Source: B16-G9 sp964400655 (GTDB lineage Bacteria; Bacteroidota; Bacteroidia; Bacteroidales; F082). From it: DNA of 28,010 nucleotides. Positions 1 to 8,128 of this stretch are shown here, piece by piece (positions within the stretch are counted from its first letter, which is position 1; each line of letters begins with the position of its first letter). Where the stretch lies: contig CAYNVN010000001.1 in NCBI GenBank assembly GCA_964400655.1, positions 1 to 28,010 on the forward strand. Direction: 5' to 3'. The position numbers and the translations under genes were made by a program. The notes beneath the pieces were generated by a model that was not told where the DNA came from, did not search any database, and saw only the letters and a list, made by a program, of their open reading frames with translations.

Positions 1-1148
1 GCATGTGTTCCGATAAGAATCTGCATTTTACCCTCTTTAAGGCGCTGATGAATTATCTTTCGTTGTGGCGCTTTGGTTGATCCCGTAAGCAATCCAACCT
101 CAATATCCATATCTTTTAATAGATTTGTAATTGAATGGAAATGCTGTGTGGCAAGTATTTCGGTAGGGGCCATCATGGCTGCCTGATAGCCGTTATCCAG
201 CGCGATCAACATCGACATTAACGCCACCAGCGTTTTCCCGCTACCCACATCGCCCTGTAACAGCCGGTTCATCTGCCTGCCCGATTTCATATCAAGCCTT
301 ATCTCTTTTATCACCCGTTTTTGTGCACCGGTAAGCGTAAAGGGAAGATGATGGTGATAAAATCCGTTAAAAAAATCGCCCACCACATTAAAAACATGCC
401 CCTTTATTTTTTTTTGAACGTTGATCTTTTCCTGCAATATCTGAAGCTGAACGAACAGAAGCTCTTCAAATTTCAAACGATTCTCCGCATTTTTGATCAT
501 TTCGGGCGACACCGGAAAATGGATATTTACCAACGCCTCACGCCTGGATAACAAGTTATAATGGCGGATCAAATAGTCGGGCAGATTTTCAGGGATTGAA
601 TCAATAACATTTGATAAAAGGGTTTTCATCAACTTTGAGATACCCCTTGTACCCAAACCGATGTTTTTAAGTTTTTCGGAGGTACGATAAATGCCTTCCA
701 ATCGGTTTCCGGATATTGCCGGTTCGGTATCAACCACATCTTCTATTTCGGGATGCACAAAGTTAAACCGGTTTTTAAAGGTTGACGGTTTTCCGAAAAT
801 AATGTACTCTTTACCGGGCTCAAAGCGGTTTTTCACCCACTGCAACCCTTTAAACCAAACCAAACCAATGGTACCGGTATCGTCGGTAAAAACGGCTGTA
901 ATATATTTGGTTCGCTTATCTCCTACTGAAGTAAGATTGGAAATTTTACCCTTAAGCTGGAAATAGGTTGTATCGGTTATAACATCTTTAACTTTATAAA
1001 AACGGCTTTTATCAACATATCTGAAAGGAAAGTAATTAAGCAAATCTTCATAAGTACCGATGTTAAGTTCTTTTTTTAAAACTTCAGCCCTTTTGGGGCC
1101 TACACCTTTTAAATATGTAATATTTGTTTCCAGTAATGCGGTTGTCAT
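1..1148 (-). CDS. recG: ATP-dependent DNA helicase RecG (N-terminal part, cut by window edge)
   Basis: Superfamily 2 helicase that remodels stalled replication forks and branched DNA in the cytoplasm. About 382 codons are visible from ATG at 1148, and the frame stays open to base 1, so the helicase C-terminal half lies outside. Residues 1-45 contain the N-terminal LKGVGPKRAE motif; roughly 60-135 look like the OB-fold wedge domain; LTGAQKRVI (272-280) precedes Walker A GDVGSGKT (299-306), and MAPTEILATQH (326-336) is the RecG motif Ia region. These are seen directly and match RecG closely. A TAnnTTTG box ends 6 nt before the ATG, so the transcript may be nearly leaderless. It lies on the same strand as the gld cluster but is separated from it by a terminator. 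Confidence 0.96.
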   Translation of the reverse strand, partial: MTTALLETNITYLKGVGPKRAEVLKKELNIGTYEDLLNYFPFRYVDKSRFYKVKDVITDTTYFQLKGKISNLTSVGDKRTKYITAVFTDDTGTIGLVWFKGLQWVKNRFEPGKEYIIFGKPSTFKNRFNFVHPEIEDVVDTEPAISGNRLEGIYRTSEKLKNIGLGTRGISKLMKTLLSNVIDSIPENLPDYLIRHYNLLSRREALVNIHFPVSPEMIKNAENRLKFEELLFVQLQILQEKINVQKKIKGHVFNVVGDFFNGFYHHHLPFTLTGAQKRVIKEIRLDMKSGRQMNRLLQGDVGSGKTLVALMSMLIALDNGYQAAMMAPTEILATQHFHSITNLLKDMDIEVGLLTGSTKAPQRKIIHQRLKEGKMQILIGTH

Positions 1149-1154
1149 ATTTTA

Positions 1155-1162
1155 CAAAAGTA
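1155..1162 (-). promoter_or_regulatory. Putative -7 promoter element of recG
   Basis: On the minus strand the sequence is TACTTTTG, an exact match to the Bacteroidota -7 consensus TAnnTTTG. It ends 6 nt before the recG ATG. No TTG -33 box sits 19-21 bp upstream, where the gldN terminator hairpin lies, so this rests on one element only. Confidence 0.45.
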
Positions 1163-1174
1163 AAAAACCATGGC

Positions 1175-1209
1175 AAAAAAAAACTCTTCGCAAGCGAAGA
1201 GTTTTTTTT
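1175..1209 (-). terminator. Rho-independent terminator after gldN
   Basis: CTCTTCG (1184-1190) and CGAAGAG (1195-1201) form a perfect stem around a CAAG loop. The stem is flanked by nine A (1175-1183) and eight T (1202-1209), which extend it and give a T-run on either strand. It lies 20 nt past the gldN stop and just before recG, so it should end the minus-strand T9SS transcript. Confidence 0.9.
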
Positions 1210-1228
1210 ATTTATTCAGTTCAATAAA

Positions 1229-2071
1229 TTAATACTCCCAAAGGAATTGTTCAAAATCGAACATCTCGTTTTTTATACGTTTTGATTCCAGCAAAGCATC
1301 CACACCTGTGGCATATTGCGAGATACGTCTGTCGAAAACATTTTGCTCTTTGTAAATATAGCTGTCAAAAAGCCTTTTGATAAAAACATCGTCAAACGAG
1401 AGACGCATGGCTGAATTATCGGCATTAAAAACAAAGGCATTTGCAAACACCGGTCTGGCTTCGGCATACGAAAACCAAAACAGCGGCTCGGTTCCCTCTT
1501 CGCCGTTACGTTCTTTAATAATTACCGGACACATATCGAGGATACGCACCATCATTTGCGAACGTTGTTTGTCAAAATACCAATCCTCTTTAATCCTTAA
1601 ACGCATTATTTTGGTAGGATCAAAAGTGCTATAGATTACCGTATCATATTCATCGTATGGCGGATAAGGGCGGCGCATTGTGGTATAGGTGGTATCCACT
1701 TGTCTGCCCTCTATCTCGCGATAAGTGATGGGAATTAACAGTTCATCGGTATTGTTGATATCATAAGCTGTAATTTCACCTTCCTTAACAGCGTCGAGAA
1801 TGGTAACGGTAAGCGACTTCCAGTTTTGCTGTGTTTCCATGGGGTAATACAACTTTTGATTGAATTTCTGACGAAAATCGATCTCACGCCATATCCTTTT
1901 GGACCACATCACATCAGCTTTTCGCACAAGAGGTAAAGGAACCGGTTTCAGATTTCCGCCTTCATTGTTAACATAAACCTGATCTACAGGCTGGTCATCA
2001 ACAATCTGGGCTGATAATCCGATTCCGAATAATAGGGTAAAGGCAAAAAGTGCAACAACAAACTTTTTCAT
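1229..2071 (-). CDS. gldN: T9SS ring protein GldN/PorN
   Basis: Periplasmic component of the type IX secretion core; in characterised systems GldN/PorN forms a ring with the lipoprotein GldK/PorK under the outer membrane. The product is 280 aa, the usual size. A Sec signal peptide is visible (MKKFVVALFAFTLLFGIGLSAQ), followed by the PVxLVRKADVMWSKRIWREI-type region near residues 45-65 that typifies GldN. The frame opens three codons earlier at a TTG (2080), but ATG at 2071 begins exactly at the signal peptide and is preferred. It lies 18 nt downstream of gldM and is last in the cluster, followed by a terminator. Confidence 0.95.
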   Translation of the reverse strand: MKKFVVALFAFTLLFGIGLSAQIVDDQPVDQVYVNNEGGNLKPVPLPLVRKADVMWSKRIWREIDFRQKFNQKLYYPMETQQNWKSLTVTILDAVKEGEITAYDINNTDELLIPITYREIEGRQVDTTYTTMRRPYPPYDEYDTVIYSTFDPTKIMRLRIKEDWYFDKQRSQMMVRILDMCPVIIKERNGEEGTEPLFWFSYAEARPVFANAFVFNADNSAMRLSFDDVFIKRLFDSYIYKEQNVFDRRISQYATGVDALLESKRIKNEMFDFEQFLWEY

Positions 2072-2089
2072 AACGTTCAAAATAAATTA

Positions 2090-3763
2090 TTATTTCAATT
2101 CAAGGTTAACGGGGTTCAAACTTCTCTTACTACCGTCAGGTCCCTTGGCTTGTATATTTTCAAAGAAAAATTTCTGTTTTCTTTTTCCGCTTCTTATCCT
2201 TTTAACGATATCTTTCGAGAAAGTATTGCCCTTGGCTTTAATGGTAAAAAAGTCGCCATTAATAAGCGTGGTGAACGAATAAGAAGTAATCTGGAAATAA
2301 AGGTCAAACTCAAATCCCCTCATTTCAGGAATAATGGCACCGGCGGCAAGCAGCTGGTTTTTGTTGATTGAACCACCGGTCATACCTGCAATGGTAGCGG
2401 TTGGGTCGGGTACACGTTTTACCCTGAATTCAACCGAACCCAGTGCGTAATTTTTACCTTCAATTTTGGCAGAGGCTGAAACGGTAACCTTTTTAATACC
2501 TTTAGGCACTTCAACAATCCACTGACCTTTATTCTTGGGATCTTTGTACAATTTTCCTTTTGAAATGGTGGGTGTTACATCATTCATCGACAACCCGGGT
2601 ACCGAGATGGAAACAGGGTTTTTAACACCTATATAAAATACGTTCATTTTCAAAGGAGAAACCGTTAACGAAGGCGGCGCAACAATGTATTTACCACTAA
2701 AAGGATACTGAACCTTTTTATTGGTTTTAGGGTCGAGCAGTTCGATTACCCCTGCATATTTTTTAACACCTTCGGTGGTAGCAGGAAATTCGAGTTTTAC
2801 AGAGCCTTCGGATCCTGAAACTTTTTTAGCACGTTTTTTATACTCCGGTTTCCATTTATCAACACCGGTTACATAATATACATCGGGTTTTGTTTTTGAG
2901 TCGTAAGCAGCTACCAAAATATCGGCTTCATATTTCCTGTTTTTAAGTACATAGGTACTTTTGGGAATAATTTTAGCCGCAACATTATCAAATTTATAGT
3001 CGGTAGCGGTAATGGATGCGTACAAATAGTTGGCCACATCAAACTCGGCCGAACGAACTTCGTTAATAATTTTATTAACAAGGGTGATATCGGCAGCGAG
3101 AATGGTATGGTTAAAATTATGATATTCCCAGTCTTCTTTGGTACCGGTAGCATCGCGATAAGCTTTACCGGGAAGAATAATCAGTCCGATTTTTTTAGAA
3201 TCCTGAGGTTCGTTCATTTTTTGTAACATAAAGTTACGGTACTCCTTAAGTTTTTTACTAAGTCTGTATGCTTCGCCACTACCGTTGTTTCCAATCATGT
3301 AATGGGTAGTATTATCATATTTATCTTTTGTTGGAACCAGGTCAAGCATCAGGAAACTCTGTTTTTTACCACCAATAATGGTATCTTTAAAATAGAGGTT
3401 TCTGATTTTAATGGAATCTTCAACACTGTTTTTTTGAACCACACCCATTTCGGATTTCTGAACAAGATAAAATTTCAGGTCATCCAAATATTTAAGCAGC
3501 TTATCCGATTCGGCTTTTACCTGTTGAGCTTCCTGCCACTTGGGACCTACTTTATCAGGGTTTAACTGATATTGAGTTTCAAATTTATTATAAATAAAAT
3601 CTACCTTTTTCTCAATTCCCACGTTGGTACTTTCAATACTTTCGTTTACAACGAGGAAAGCATCCAAAATATCTTTCGACACGTTAAGTGCCAACAGGGC
3701 TGTAAGAACGAGGTACATCATGGCAATCATCTTTTGCCGTGGGGTTTCCTTATATCCAGCCAT
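2090..3763 (-). CDS. gldM: T9SS motor protein GldM/PorM
   Basis: Inner-membrane subunit of the GldLM rotary-type motor that carries energy from the proton gradient across the periplasm to the GldKN ring. The product is 557 aa. The N-terminus has the conserved MAGYKETPRQKMIAMMYLVL start leading into a single transmembrane helix (about residues 11-30, LTALLALNVS). The rest is periplasmic: a helical D1 part (about 35-230) and then beta-rich domains. GldM proteins form long periplasmic dimers. The start is ATG at 3763, 50 nt behind gldL. Nothing is unusual in length or order. Confidence 0.97.
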   Translation of the reverse strand: MAGYKETPRQKMIAMMYLVLTALLALNVSKDILDAFLVVNESIESTNVGIEKKVDFIYNKFETQYQLNPDKVGPKWQEAQQVKAESDKLLKYLDDLKFYLVQKSEMGVVQKNSVEDSIKIRNLYFKDTIIGGKKQSFLMLDLVPTKDKYDNTTHYMIGNNGSGEAYRLSKKLKEYRNFMLQKMNEPQDSKKIGLIILPGKAYRDATGTKEDWEYHNFNHTILAADITLVNKIINEVRSAEFDVANYLYASITATDYKFDNVAAKIIPKSTYVLKNRKYEADILVAAYDSKTKPDVYYVTGVDKWKPEYKKRAKKVSGSEGSVKLEFPATTEGVKKYAGVIELLDPKTNKKVQYPFSGKYIVAPPSLTVSPLKMNVFYIGVKNPVSISVPGLSMNDVTPTISKGKLYKDPKNKGQWIVEVPKGIKKVTVSASAKIEGKNYALGSVEFRVKRVPDPTATIAGMTGGSINKNQLLAAGAIIPEMRGFEFDLYFQITSYSFTTLINGDFFTIKAKGNTFSKDIVKRIRSGKRKQKFFFENIQAKGPDGSKRSLNPVNLELK

Positions 3764-3813
3764 TTTTTATTGTTTTAATTTTTAGTGAATAATAATTAAT
3801 ATAAATGTTAATA

Positions 3814-4503
3814 TTAGGCATTAACATTCATGGCTGAAAGCATATTACCATATACTTTATTAAGGGTACTCATACGCTTGTTAAGTTCCTGAACCTGTTT
3901 GGCAAATTCAGCTGCCGAGTTATTAGATTCATCAAAAGTTCTTACCATGGCGTTAGCGTTTTCGGCAACTCTGGCAACACTCTCGGAATAGTTTGTAGCA
4001 GCTGTTAAATCCTGCACCATCACATCGTTAAGCTTTCTTGCTGTTTCGGAAGCGCTTTTCATGCTTGTGGCAAATTCCTTTGAGGCAGCAGCAGCTTCGG
4101 TTACCTGACCTATCTGATTTGCTGTTTCGGCTAATTTATTTAAACCTTCACCCAGCCTGCCGATAACTCTTTCATTAACATTTGCTTTTTCAAACATTTC
4201 ATCCAAACGCTCTGTAGGTGTTTTTCTTTTTTCAAGAACATCATCATCTACATCGTCATTATACATTCCGGCAAGTTCGGGATACACAAGGCTCCAGTCC
4301 GGCTCAACGTGCGGAGGTTCGAAAGCTGAAAAGAAAAAGATTACAGCTTCGGTTAACAAACCGACGGTAAGCATTTCATTGGCACCCGGCATATGAATAA
4401 TTTTAAAAAGTGCACCTACTAAAACAACGGATGCACCAAGGCCATATACCTTAGCCATAAAGTTTCTGTACCTTCTTGTGTGTGTAAAATCAAATAAGCC
4501 CAT
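3814..4503 (-). CDS. gldL: T9SS motor protein GldL/PorL
   Basis: Inner-membrane proton-channel partner of GldM. The product is 229 aa with two N-terminal transmembrane helices (about residues 17-37 and 43-61) and a cytoplasmic tail rich in heptad-like helices. The charged residues important in Flavobacterium johnsoniae GldL (K27, H30, E49, E59) have counterparts here at K34, H37, E52 and E62. The two glutamates keep the ten-residue spacing, while the inter-helix loop is about four residues shorter. This alignment was made by eye. The conserved DWSLVYPEL motif follows helix 2. The gene is 50 nt from gldK and 50 nt from gldM, in the standard K-L-M-N order. Confidence 0.97.
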   Translation of the reverse strand: MGLFDFTHTRRYRNFMAKVYGLGASVVLVGALFKIIHMPGANEMLTVGLLTEAVIFFFSAFEPPHVEPDWSLVYPELAGMYNDDVDDDVLEKRKTPTERLDEMFEKANVNERVIGRLGEGLNKLAETANQIGQVTEAAAASKEFATSMKSASETARKLNDVMVQDLTAATNYSESVARVAENANAMVRTFDESNNSAAEFAKQVQELNKRMSTLNKVYGNMLSAMNVNA

Positions 4504-4553
4504 GATAAATTTAATTTTGTGTTTTGTTATAAATTAATTTAAAAATATTTCGA

Positions 4554-5924
4554 TTAATGATAAACGCGTGAAGCCTTGTTAGGATTATCGCCTTTATTTC
4601 TTCCCAGGTAAGGTTGGATACATCTGAATCCGATGTATGCTTTTGCAGTATCCTGATACTCGTAAGCACGGGTTGTAACCTGCAAATAATATTTGATATC
4701 TTTCCAGGAACCGCCACGAACAACTTTGCGTTTCATTGCCGGAGGATCGTCTTCTTTGGCATTGTAGGTATAGTTAGGATTCATATCCCAGGTAAAGTTG
4801 TATGATGCAGGATCATAAGCAGAGTTTGTCCATTCAGCAACGTTACCGGCCATATCATATAATCCCCAGTCGTTAGCAGGATAATGAGCAACAATTAACG
4901 TTCTTAAACCTCCATCGGCAATATAATTTCCCCTGCGGGGTTTAAAGTTGGCAAGAAAACATCCTTTTTCGTTAACAGTGTAAGGGCCTCCCCAAGGGTA
5001 GGGGTTTAACTGATAGCCGCCTCTTGCAGCCCATTCCCATTCGGCCTCCGAAGGAAGACGAAATTCGGACAGGTCAACACCACCTTTTTTTGAATGCTGG
5101 TGCGAATTAAGCAACTCCGTTCTCCATACACAAAATGCACGAGCCTGTCGCCAGTTAACACCTACAACAGGGTAATTATCGTAAGCGGGATGCCAGAAAT
5201 ATTTTTCGGTCAACGGGTCGTTAAACGAGTAGGTATAATCAGCAATCCATGCCAGTGTATCGGGATAAACGGCAATCATTTCGTTACGAACATAAACCGA
5301 ACGGTCGCGCAATCCCTGCGGGCGGTTAGCCAGTCCGGCATTACGATAATCGCCGGGTTCCGAAAAATCTTTTTTTGCAGCAGCATGCAGGTCAACCCAA
5401 TAATAGGAATACATTAATTTACGGGTATCAATTTCTTTACGACGGAAAAATCGTTCATTTTCGGGGAGATACATCTCTTCAAGCGCATCTCTGATATCCT
5501 GATCTTCGCTATTCCAGTCAATTTCCGTTTTCCAGTTCAAAAACGGAGGATCATATACTTCACCCGTTTTGGGATTTTCTTCAATTAAATAGTCTTCGGG
5601 ACGTACATTGCCAAGAATTGTACGGGCAATGGAGTCGCGAACCCAGTCGACAAACTGACGATATTCATTATTAGTAATTTCGGTTTCATCCATATAAAAG
5701 GCCGAAACCGAAATGGTTTTTGGCTGTGTTAAATAACTTTTGGCAATATCTTCATCGCCGGCACCCATGATAAAACTACCCTGGGGTACGAAAACCATTC
5801 CATAAGGGTCAGGCTGGTAAAACGGACGCGATTTGGTTCTGGAACCAACCAATTCACCATTTCCGGAGTTACTACAGCTTGCCAAAAATCCGGCAACGAG
5901 AATGTAAAAAATCAACCTTTTCAT
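4554..5924 (-). CDS. gldK: T9SS ring lipoprotein GldK/PorK
   Basis: Outer-membrane lipoprotein that forms the periplasmic ring with GldN. The product is 456 aa. The signal peptide ends in lipobox LASC with Cys at residue 16. The body is a formylglycine-generating-enzyme (sulfatase-modifying factor) fold, recognisable from GSFIMGAGDED and DETEITNNEYRQFV near the N-terminal side, and from LPSEAEWEWAARGG, GLYDMAGNVAEWTNSAYD and KVVRGGSWKD towards the C-terminus. In GldK the fold is structural rather than enzymatic. The gene is first in the K-L-M-N order, behind porP/sprF. Confidence 0.97.
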   Translation of the reverse strand: MKRLIFYILVAGFLASCSNSGNGELVGSRTKSRPFYQPDPYGMVFVPQGSFIMGAGDEDIAKSYLTQPKTISVSAFYMDETEITNNEYRQFVDWVRDSIARTILGNVRPEDYLIEENPKTGEVYDPPFLNWKTEIDWNSEDQDIRDALEEMYLPENERFFRRKEIDTRKLMYSYYWVDLHAAAKKDFSEPGDYRNAGLANRPQGLRDRSVYVRNEMIAVYPDTLAWIADYTYSFNDPLTEKYFWHPAYDNYPVVGVNWRQARAFCVWRTELLNSHQHSKKGGVDLSEFRLPSEAEWEWAARGGYQLNPYPWGGPYTVNEKGCFLANFKPRRGNYIADGGLRTLIVAHYPANDWGLYDMAGNVAEWTNSAYDPASYNFTWDMNPNYTYNAKEDDPPAMKRKVVRGGSWKDIKYYLQVTTRAYEYQDTAKAYIGFRCIQPYLGRNKGDNPNKASRVYH

Positions 5925-5979
5925 ATCTAACTGTTTGATTGTATGTACTTTTAACTAATATTCCTTTTTTAACGAGCCC

Positions 5980-5987
5980 CAAAAATA
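5980..5987 (-). promoter_or_regulatory. Possible -7 promoter element upstream of gldK
   Basis: TATTTTTG on the minus strand fits TAnnTTTG and lies about 55 nt upstream of the gldK ATG in the 109-nt porP-gldK gap. No TTG -33 box has correct spacing. It may allow gldKLMN to be transcribed apart from porP, but the evidence is weak. Confidence 0.3.
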
Positions 5988-6033
5988 GCAAAAACTGCAA
6001 TGTATATTGATTTTGAACATATTATTTTCGCTT

Positions 6034-6987
6034 TTATAAGTATCTCGTGTTTTTATAACTTGTTTTTGAATTATCAACCTTTATTTTAAAACAATAGCTC
6101 AGTCCTATTTCGTGCGAACCGGACATACCGTATTTCATGGTATTAATATCATACGAATAGCTGATATTAAAGTCTTTAAACTTAACACCAACCATTACTC
6201 CGATGGATTCCAAAACACGGTAACTGATACCACCGTAAAATCTGTCTTTGTAACTAACGTTACCCGACACAATATATTGCGTTGCCGCCAAATCGCTTTC
6301 AATCATAAAAGCGGGAGAGACGACAAAGTTTTGATTTGACAACATAAAATGATACATCCCTGTTAAATAAAAAGTTCTGTCGGTTTTATATTGCACCACC
6401 GAGTTATCACCGGTACTCAAATTTTTACCGTGTGATTCCAGTAAATTTACCACGGAAAAGCCGATATAGTAATCGGGGTTTTTCAGAAAAATACCAAGAT
6501 TGCCGTCAAATATCATGGAACCTACATCGGATGACAACAAAACGGGGTCGCCCTGTTGCTCGGGTTTAAACTTTGAAAAATCAATGCTTCTGTTGATCAG
6601 GCTCACTCCTGCACCTATTCCCAAGTCGGCAAAGGAGAGCGAAGTATGGAACGAATATGACAGGTTAACGCCAACATTTTTTTCAAATCCCAGTTTATCC
6701 TGTATAATAGAACCTCCCAATCCGCCATGTAAAAATTTTAAAGGCGAATTAATAGTAATCAGATAGGTTTCAGGAGCAACCTTGTTACCATCGGCATCTT
6801 TAAAACCTGCCCACTGCTGCCGCATCAAACCATTAATACATATCCCGTCTCCCATTCCCATTACCGCAGGGTTAGTGTAAACCATCGCATTCTGATATTG
6901 TGTAAAGGTAGGTTGCTGCTGCCCCCTTACGGTTACAACTAAAATCAGAAAAAAAACAATACTAACGTAAAAATGTTTATAACTCAA
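6034..6987 (-). CDS. porP: T9SS outer-membrane protein PorP/SprF family
   Basis: Outer-membrane beta-barrel protein of the type IX secretion machinery; PorP/SprF family members sit at the outer membrane next to the GldKLMN complex and are often encoded before gldK. The product is 317 aa with a signal peptide (about residues 1-22) and then the family hallmark QPTFTQYQNAMVYTNPAVMG and QWAGFKD (residues 24-62). Amphipathic strands and an aromatic-rich C-terminus follow. The start appears to be TTG at 6987: an in-frame stop lies seven codons upstream, and the first in-frame ATG is inside the mature protein, which would remove the signal peptide. The gene is 109 nt upstream of gldK on the same strand, matching the P. 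gingivalis porP-K-L-M-N order. Confidence 0.93.
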   Translation of the reverse strand: MSYKHFYVSIVFFLILVVTVRGQQQPTFTQYQNAMVYTNPAVMGMGDGICINGLMRQQWAGFKDADGNKVAPETYLITINSPLKFLHGGLGGSIIQDKLGFEKNVGVNLSYSFHTSLSFADLGIGAGVSLINRSIDFSKFKPEQQGDPVLLSSDVGSMIFDGNLGIFLKNPDYYIGFSVVNLLESHGKNLSTGDNSVVQYKTDRTFYLTGMYHFMLSNQNFVVSPAFMIESDLAATQYIVSGNVSYKDRFYGGISYRVLESIGVMVGVKFKDFNISYSYDINTMKYGMSGSHEIGLSYCFKIKVDNSKTSYKNTRYL

Positions 6988-7130
6988 CCTGTTCTGTTTT
7001 TGTTCTTATTCTCAATAACGAACGCTAAAGTATAAAATTATATTAAGCCAAACCTTTTTTCGGGTTAACAATGTTCTTTTGACATCATTTTGTATGGGTT
7101 CGTTGCAAATAATAAATATATTTTAACAAT

Positions 7131-7688
7131 TCAACGTAGTTTATACTCCTTTAAAATTATGTACTCCGGTCCCGAAGAATGCAATATGCTTTCGTAAAGG
7201 ATTACTGTTTTTACCCTGGCCGTTTGAAAAAAAACCGACCGGTATTCGGAAACTGTTTTTTGTAACAGTTTTTTATCGCTCACTTGTTTTATTCGACCCA
7301 ATGTAAGGTGAGGCACAAAATTTTGCCGGTCTCTTTTAAATCCGACATCATCAAATCTATTCAGCAATTCATTTCCCAATATTTCTAACTGCCCGCCCTT
7401 TTCAACATTAACTCTTATTATCCTCGGCCGGTATGAGCTGCCAAAAATCCCGAGTCCTGCCAAATCAAAAGAAAATCCGGCTGTTTCTTCGGTTACTTCC
7501 TCCAGGACTTCCGAAACCGGTTCGATTTTATCTTCCGGAGTATCGCCTAAAAATTTCAGGGTTAAATGAAACAAATCCGGATCAACCCACTTTATTTTTC
7601 CTGCAAAACAACGTTTTTGTATATCACGAAAAGCCTTCAATAATTCTTTTTGCGGAATAATTTTTATGGCAACAAAAAGCCGTTTCAT
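7131..7688 (-). CDS. thpR: RNA 2',3'-cyclic phosphodiesterase (2H family)
   Basis: Member of the 2H phosphoesterase superfamily (formerly LigT 2'-5' RNA ligase), opening 2',3'-cyclic phosphate ends of RNA in the cytoplasm. The product is 185 aa, normal for the family. Both catalytic HxTx motifs are present: HLTL at 41-44 (HLTLKFLGDT) and HLTL at 127-130 (VPHLTLGRIK). The N-terminal MKRLFVAIKI is typical, which fixes the ATG at 7688. It is probably transcribed alone, about 140 nt from porP and divergent from the tRNA. No change in key residues is visible. Confidence 0.95.
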   Translation of the reverse strand: MKRLFVAIKIIPQKELLKAFRDIQKRCFAGKIKWVDPDLFHLTLKFLGDTPEDKIEPVSEVLEEVTEETAGFSFDLAGLGIFGSSYRPRIIRVNVEKGGQLEILGNELLNRFDDVGFKRDRQNFVPHLTLGRIKQVSDKKLLQKTVSEYRSVFFQTARVKTVILYESILHSSGPEYIILKEYKLR

Positions 7689-7752
7689 AAAATGCCGGTT
7701 GATTCACCCGCAAAAATGCAAAATTCCCCCAAATAAATTCTTAAATTTTTAA

Positions 7753-7783
7753 TTGCCTGTAAAAACAAATTGTTTTACATTTG
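7753..7783 (+). promoter_or_regulatory. Promoter of tRNA-Ala
   Basis: A TTG at 7753-7755 is followed, after a 20-bp spacer, by TACATTTG at 7776-7783. This matches both elements of the Bacteroidota housekeeping promoter (TTG, 19-21 bp, TAnnTTTG). Transcription should start around 7788-7790, about 20 nt before the mature tRNA. Confidence 0.85.
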
Positions 7784-7807
7784 CAGCCGCAAAATAAAAT
7801 TGCAGGC

Positions 7808-7884
7808 GGGGGATTAGCTCAGTTGGCTAGAGCGTTTGACTGGCAGTCAAAAGGTCAGCGGTTCGATTCCGCTATTCTCCACCA
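7808..7884 (+). tRNA. tRNA-Ala (anticodon GGC)
   Basis: A 77-nt cloverleaf with encoded CCA. The anticodon stem TTTGA/TCAAA encloses loop CTGGCAG, giving anticodon GGC for alanine codon GCC/GCU. The T arm AGCGG-TTCGATT-CCGCT is perfect. The acceptor pairs G1-C72 through T7-A66 with wobble pairs at 3:70 and 5:68; the G3-U70 pair is the classical alanine identity element. Its own promoter lies upstream and a terminator directly downstream. Confidence 0.97.
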
Positions 7885-7890
7885 AACCCA

Positions 7891-7925
7891 AGCCACTTAC
7901 ACTGTTTTATTGTAAGTGGCTTTTT
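7891..7925 (+). terminator. Terminator of tRNA-Ala
   Basis: AGCCACTTACA (7891-7901) pairs perfectly with TGTAAGTGGCT (7911-7921) across a 9-nt loop and is followed by a T-run. It begins 6 nt after the tRNA CCA end and terminates that transcript. Confidence 0.93.
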
Positions 7926-7991
7926 ATTTTATAACCCATCTGTAAATTTTAACCTGCTGTCACATCTCACCTTAACCCTCGCATAATTTTT

Positions 7992-7999
7992 TACTTTTG
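7992..7999 (+). promoter_or_regulatory. Possible -7 promoter element upstream of pdxB
   Basis: TACTTTTG fits TAnnTTTG, about 130 nt before the pdxB ATG and behind the tRNA terminator. No good -33 TTG is seen. The leader it would give holds a small hairpin (GTTTAC 8053-8058 with GTAAAC 8066-8071). Confidence 0.4.
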
Positions 8000-8128
8000 C
8001 GGCGTATGGCGGCGAATAATATTTTTACCGATAAAGTTTTTTAAACAAAACCGTTTACACTTTAGGTAAACCACCGCATCTTTATTATGGAATACACCTT
8101 AAATTAATAAATATCGAAACCATTAATT

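Noticed and set aside
321..966. Two plus-strand ORFs of 76 and 91 codons
   Set aside because: They lie inside recG on the opposite strand and have no recognisable product; recG is open across the whole region.
2911..3565. ORFs of 80-90 codons on both strands
   Set aside because: They are shadows of gldM, whose product is complete and full-length.
7808..7925. tRNA gene as an integration site of a mobile element
   Set aside because: No integrase, direct repeat of the tRNA 3' end or foreign gene lies nearby.
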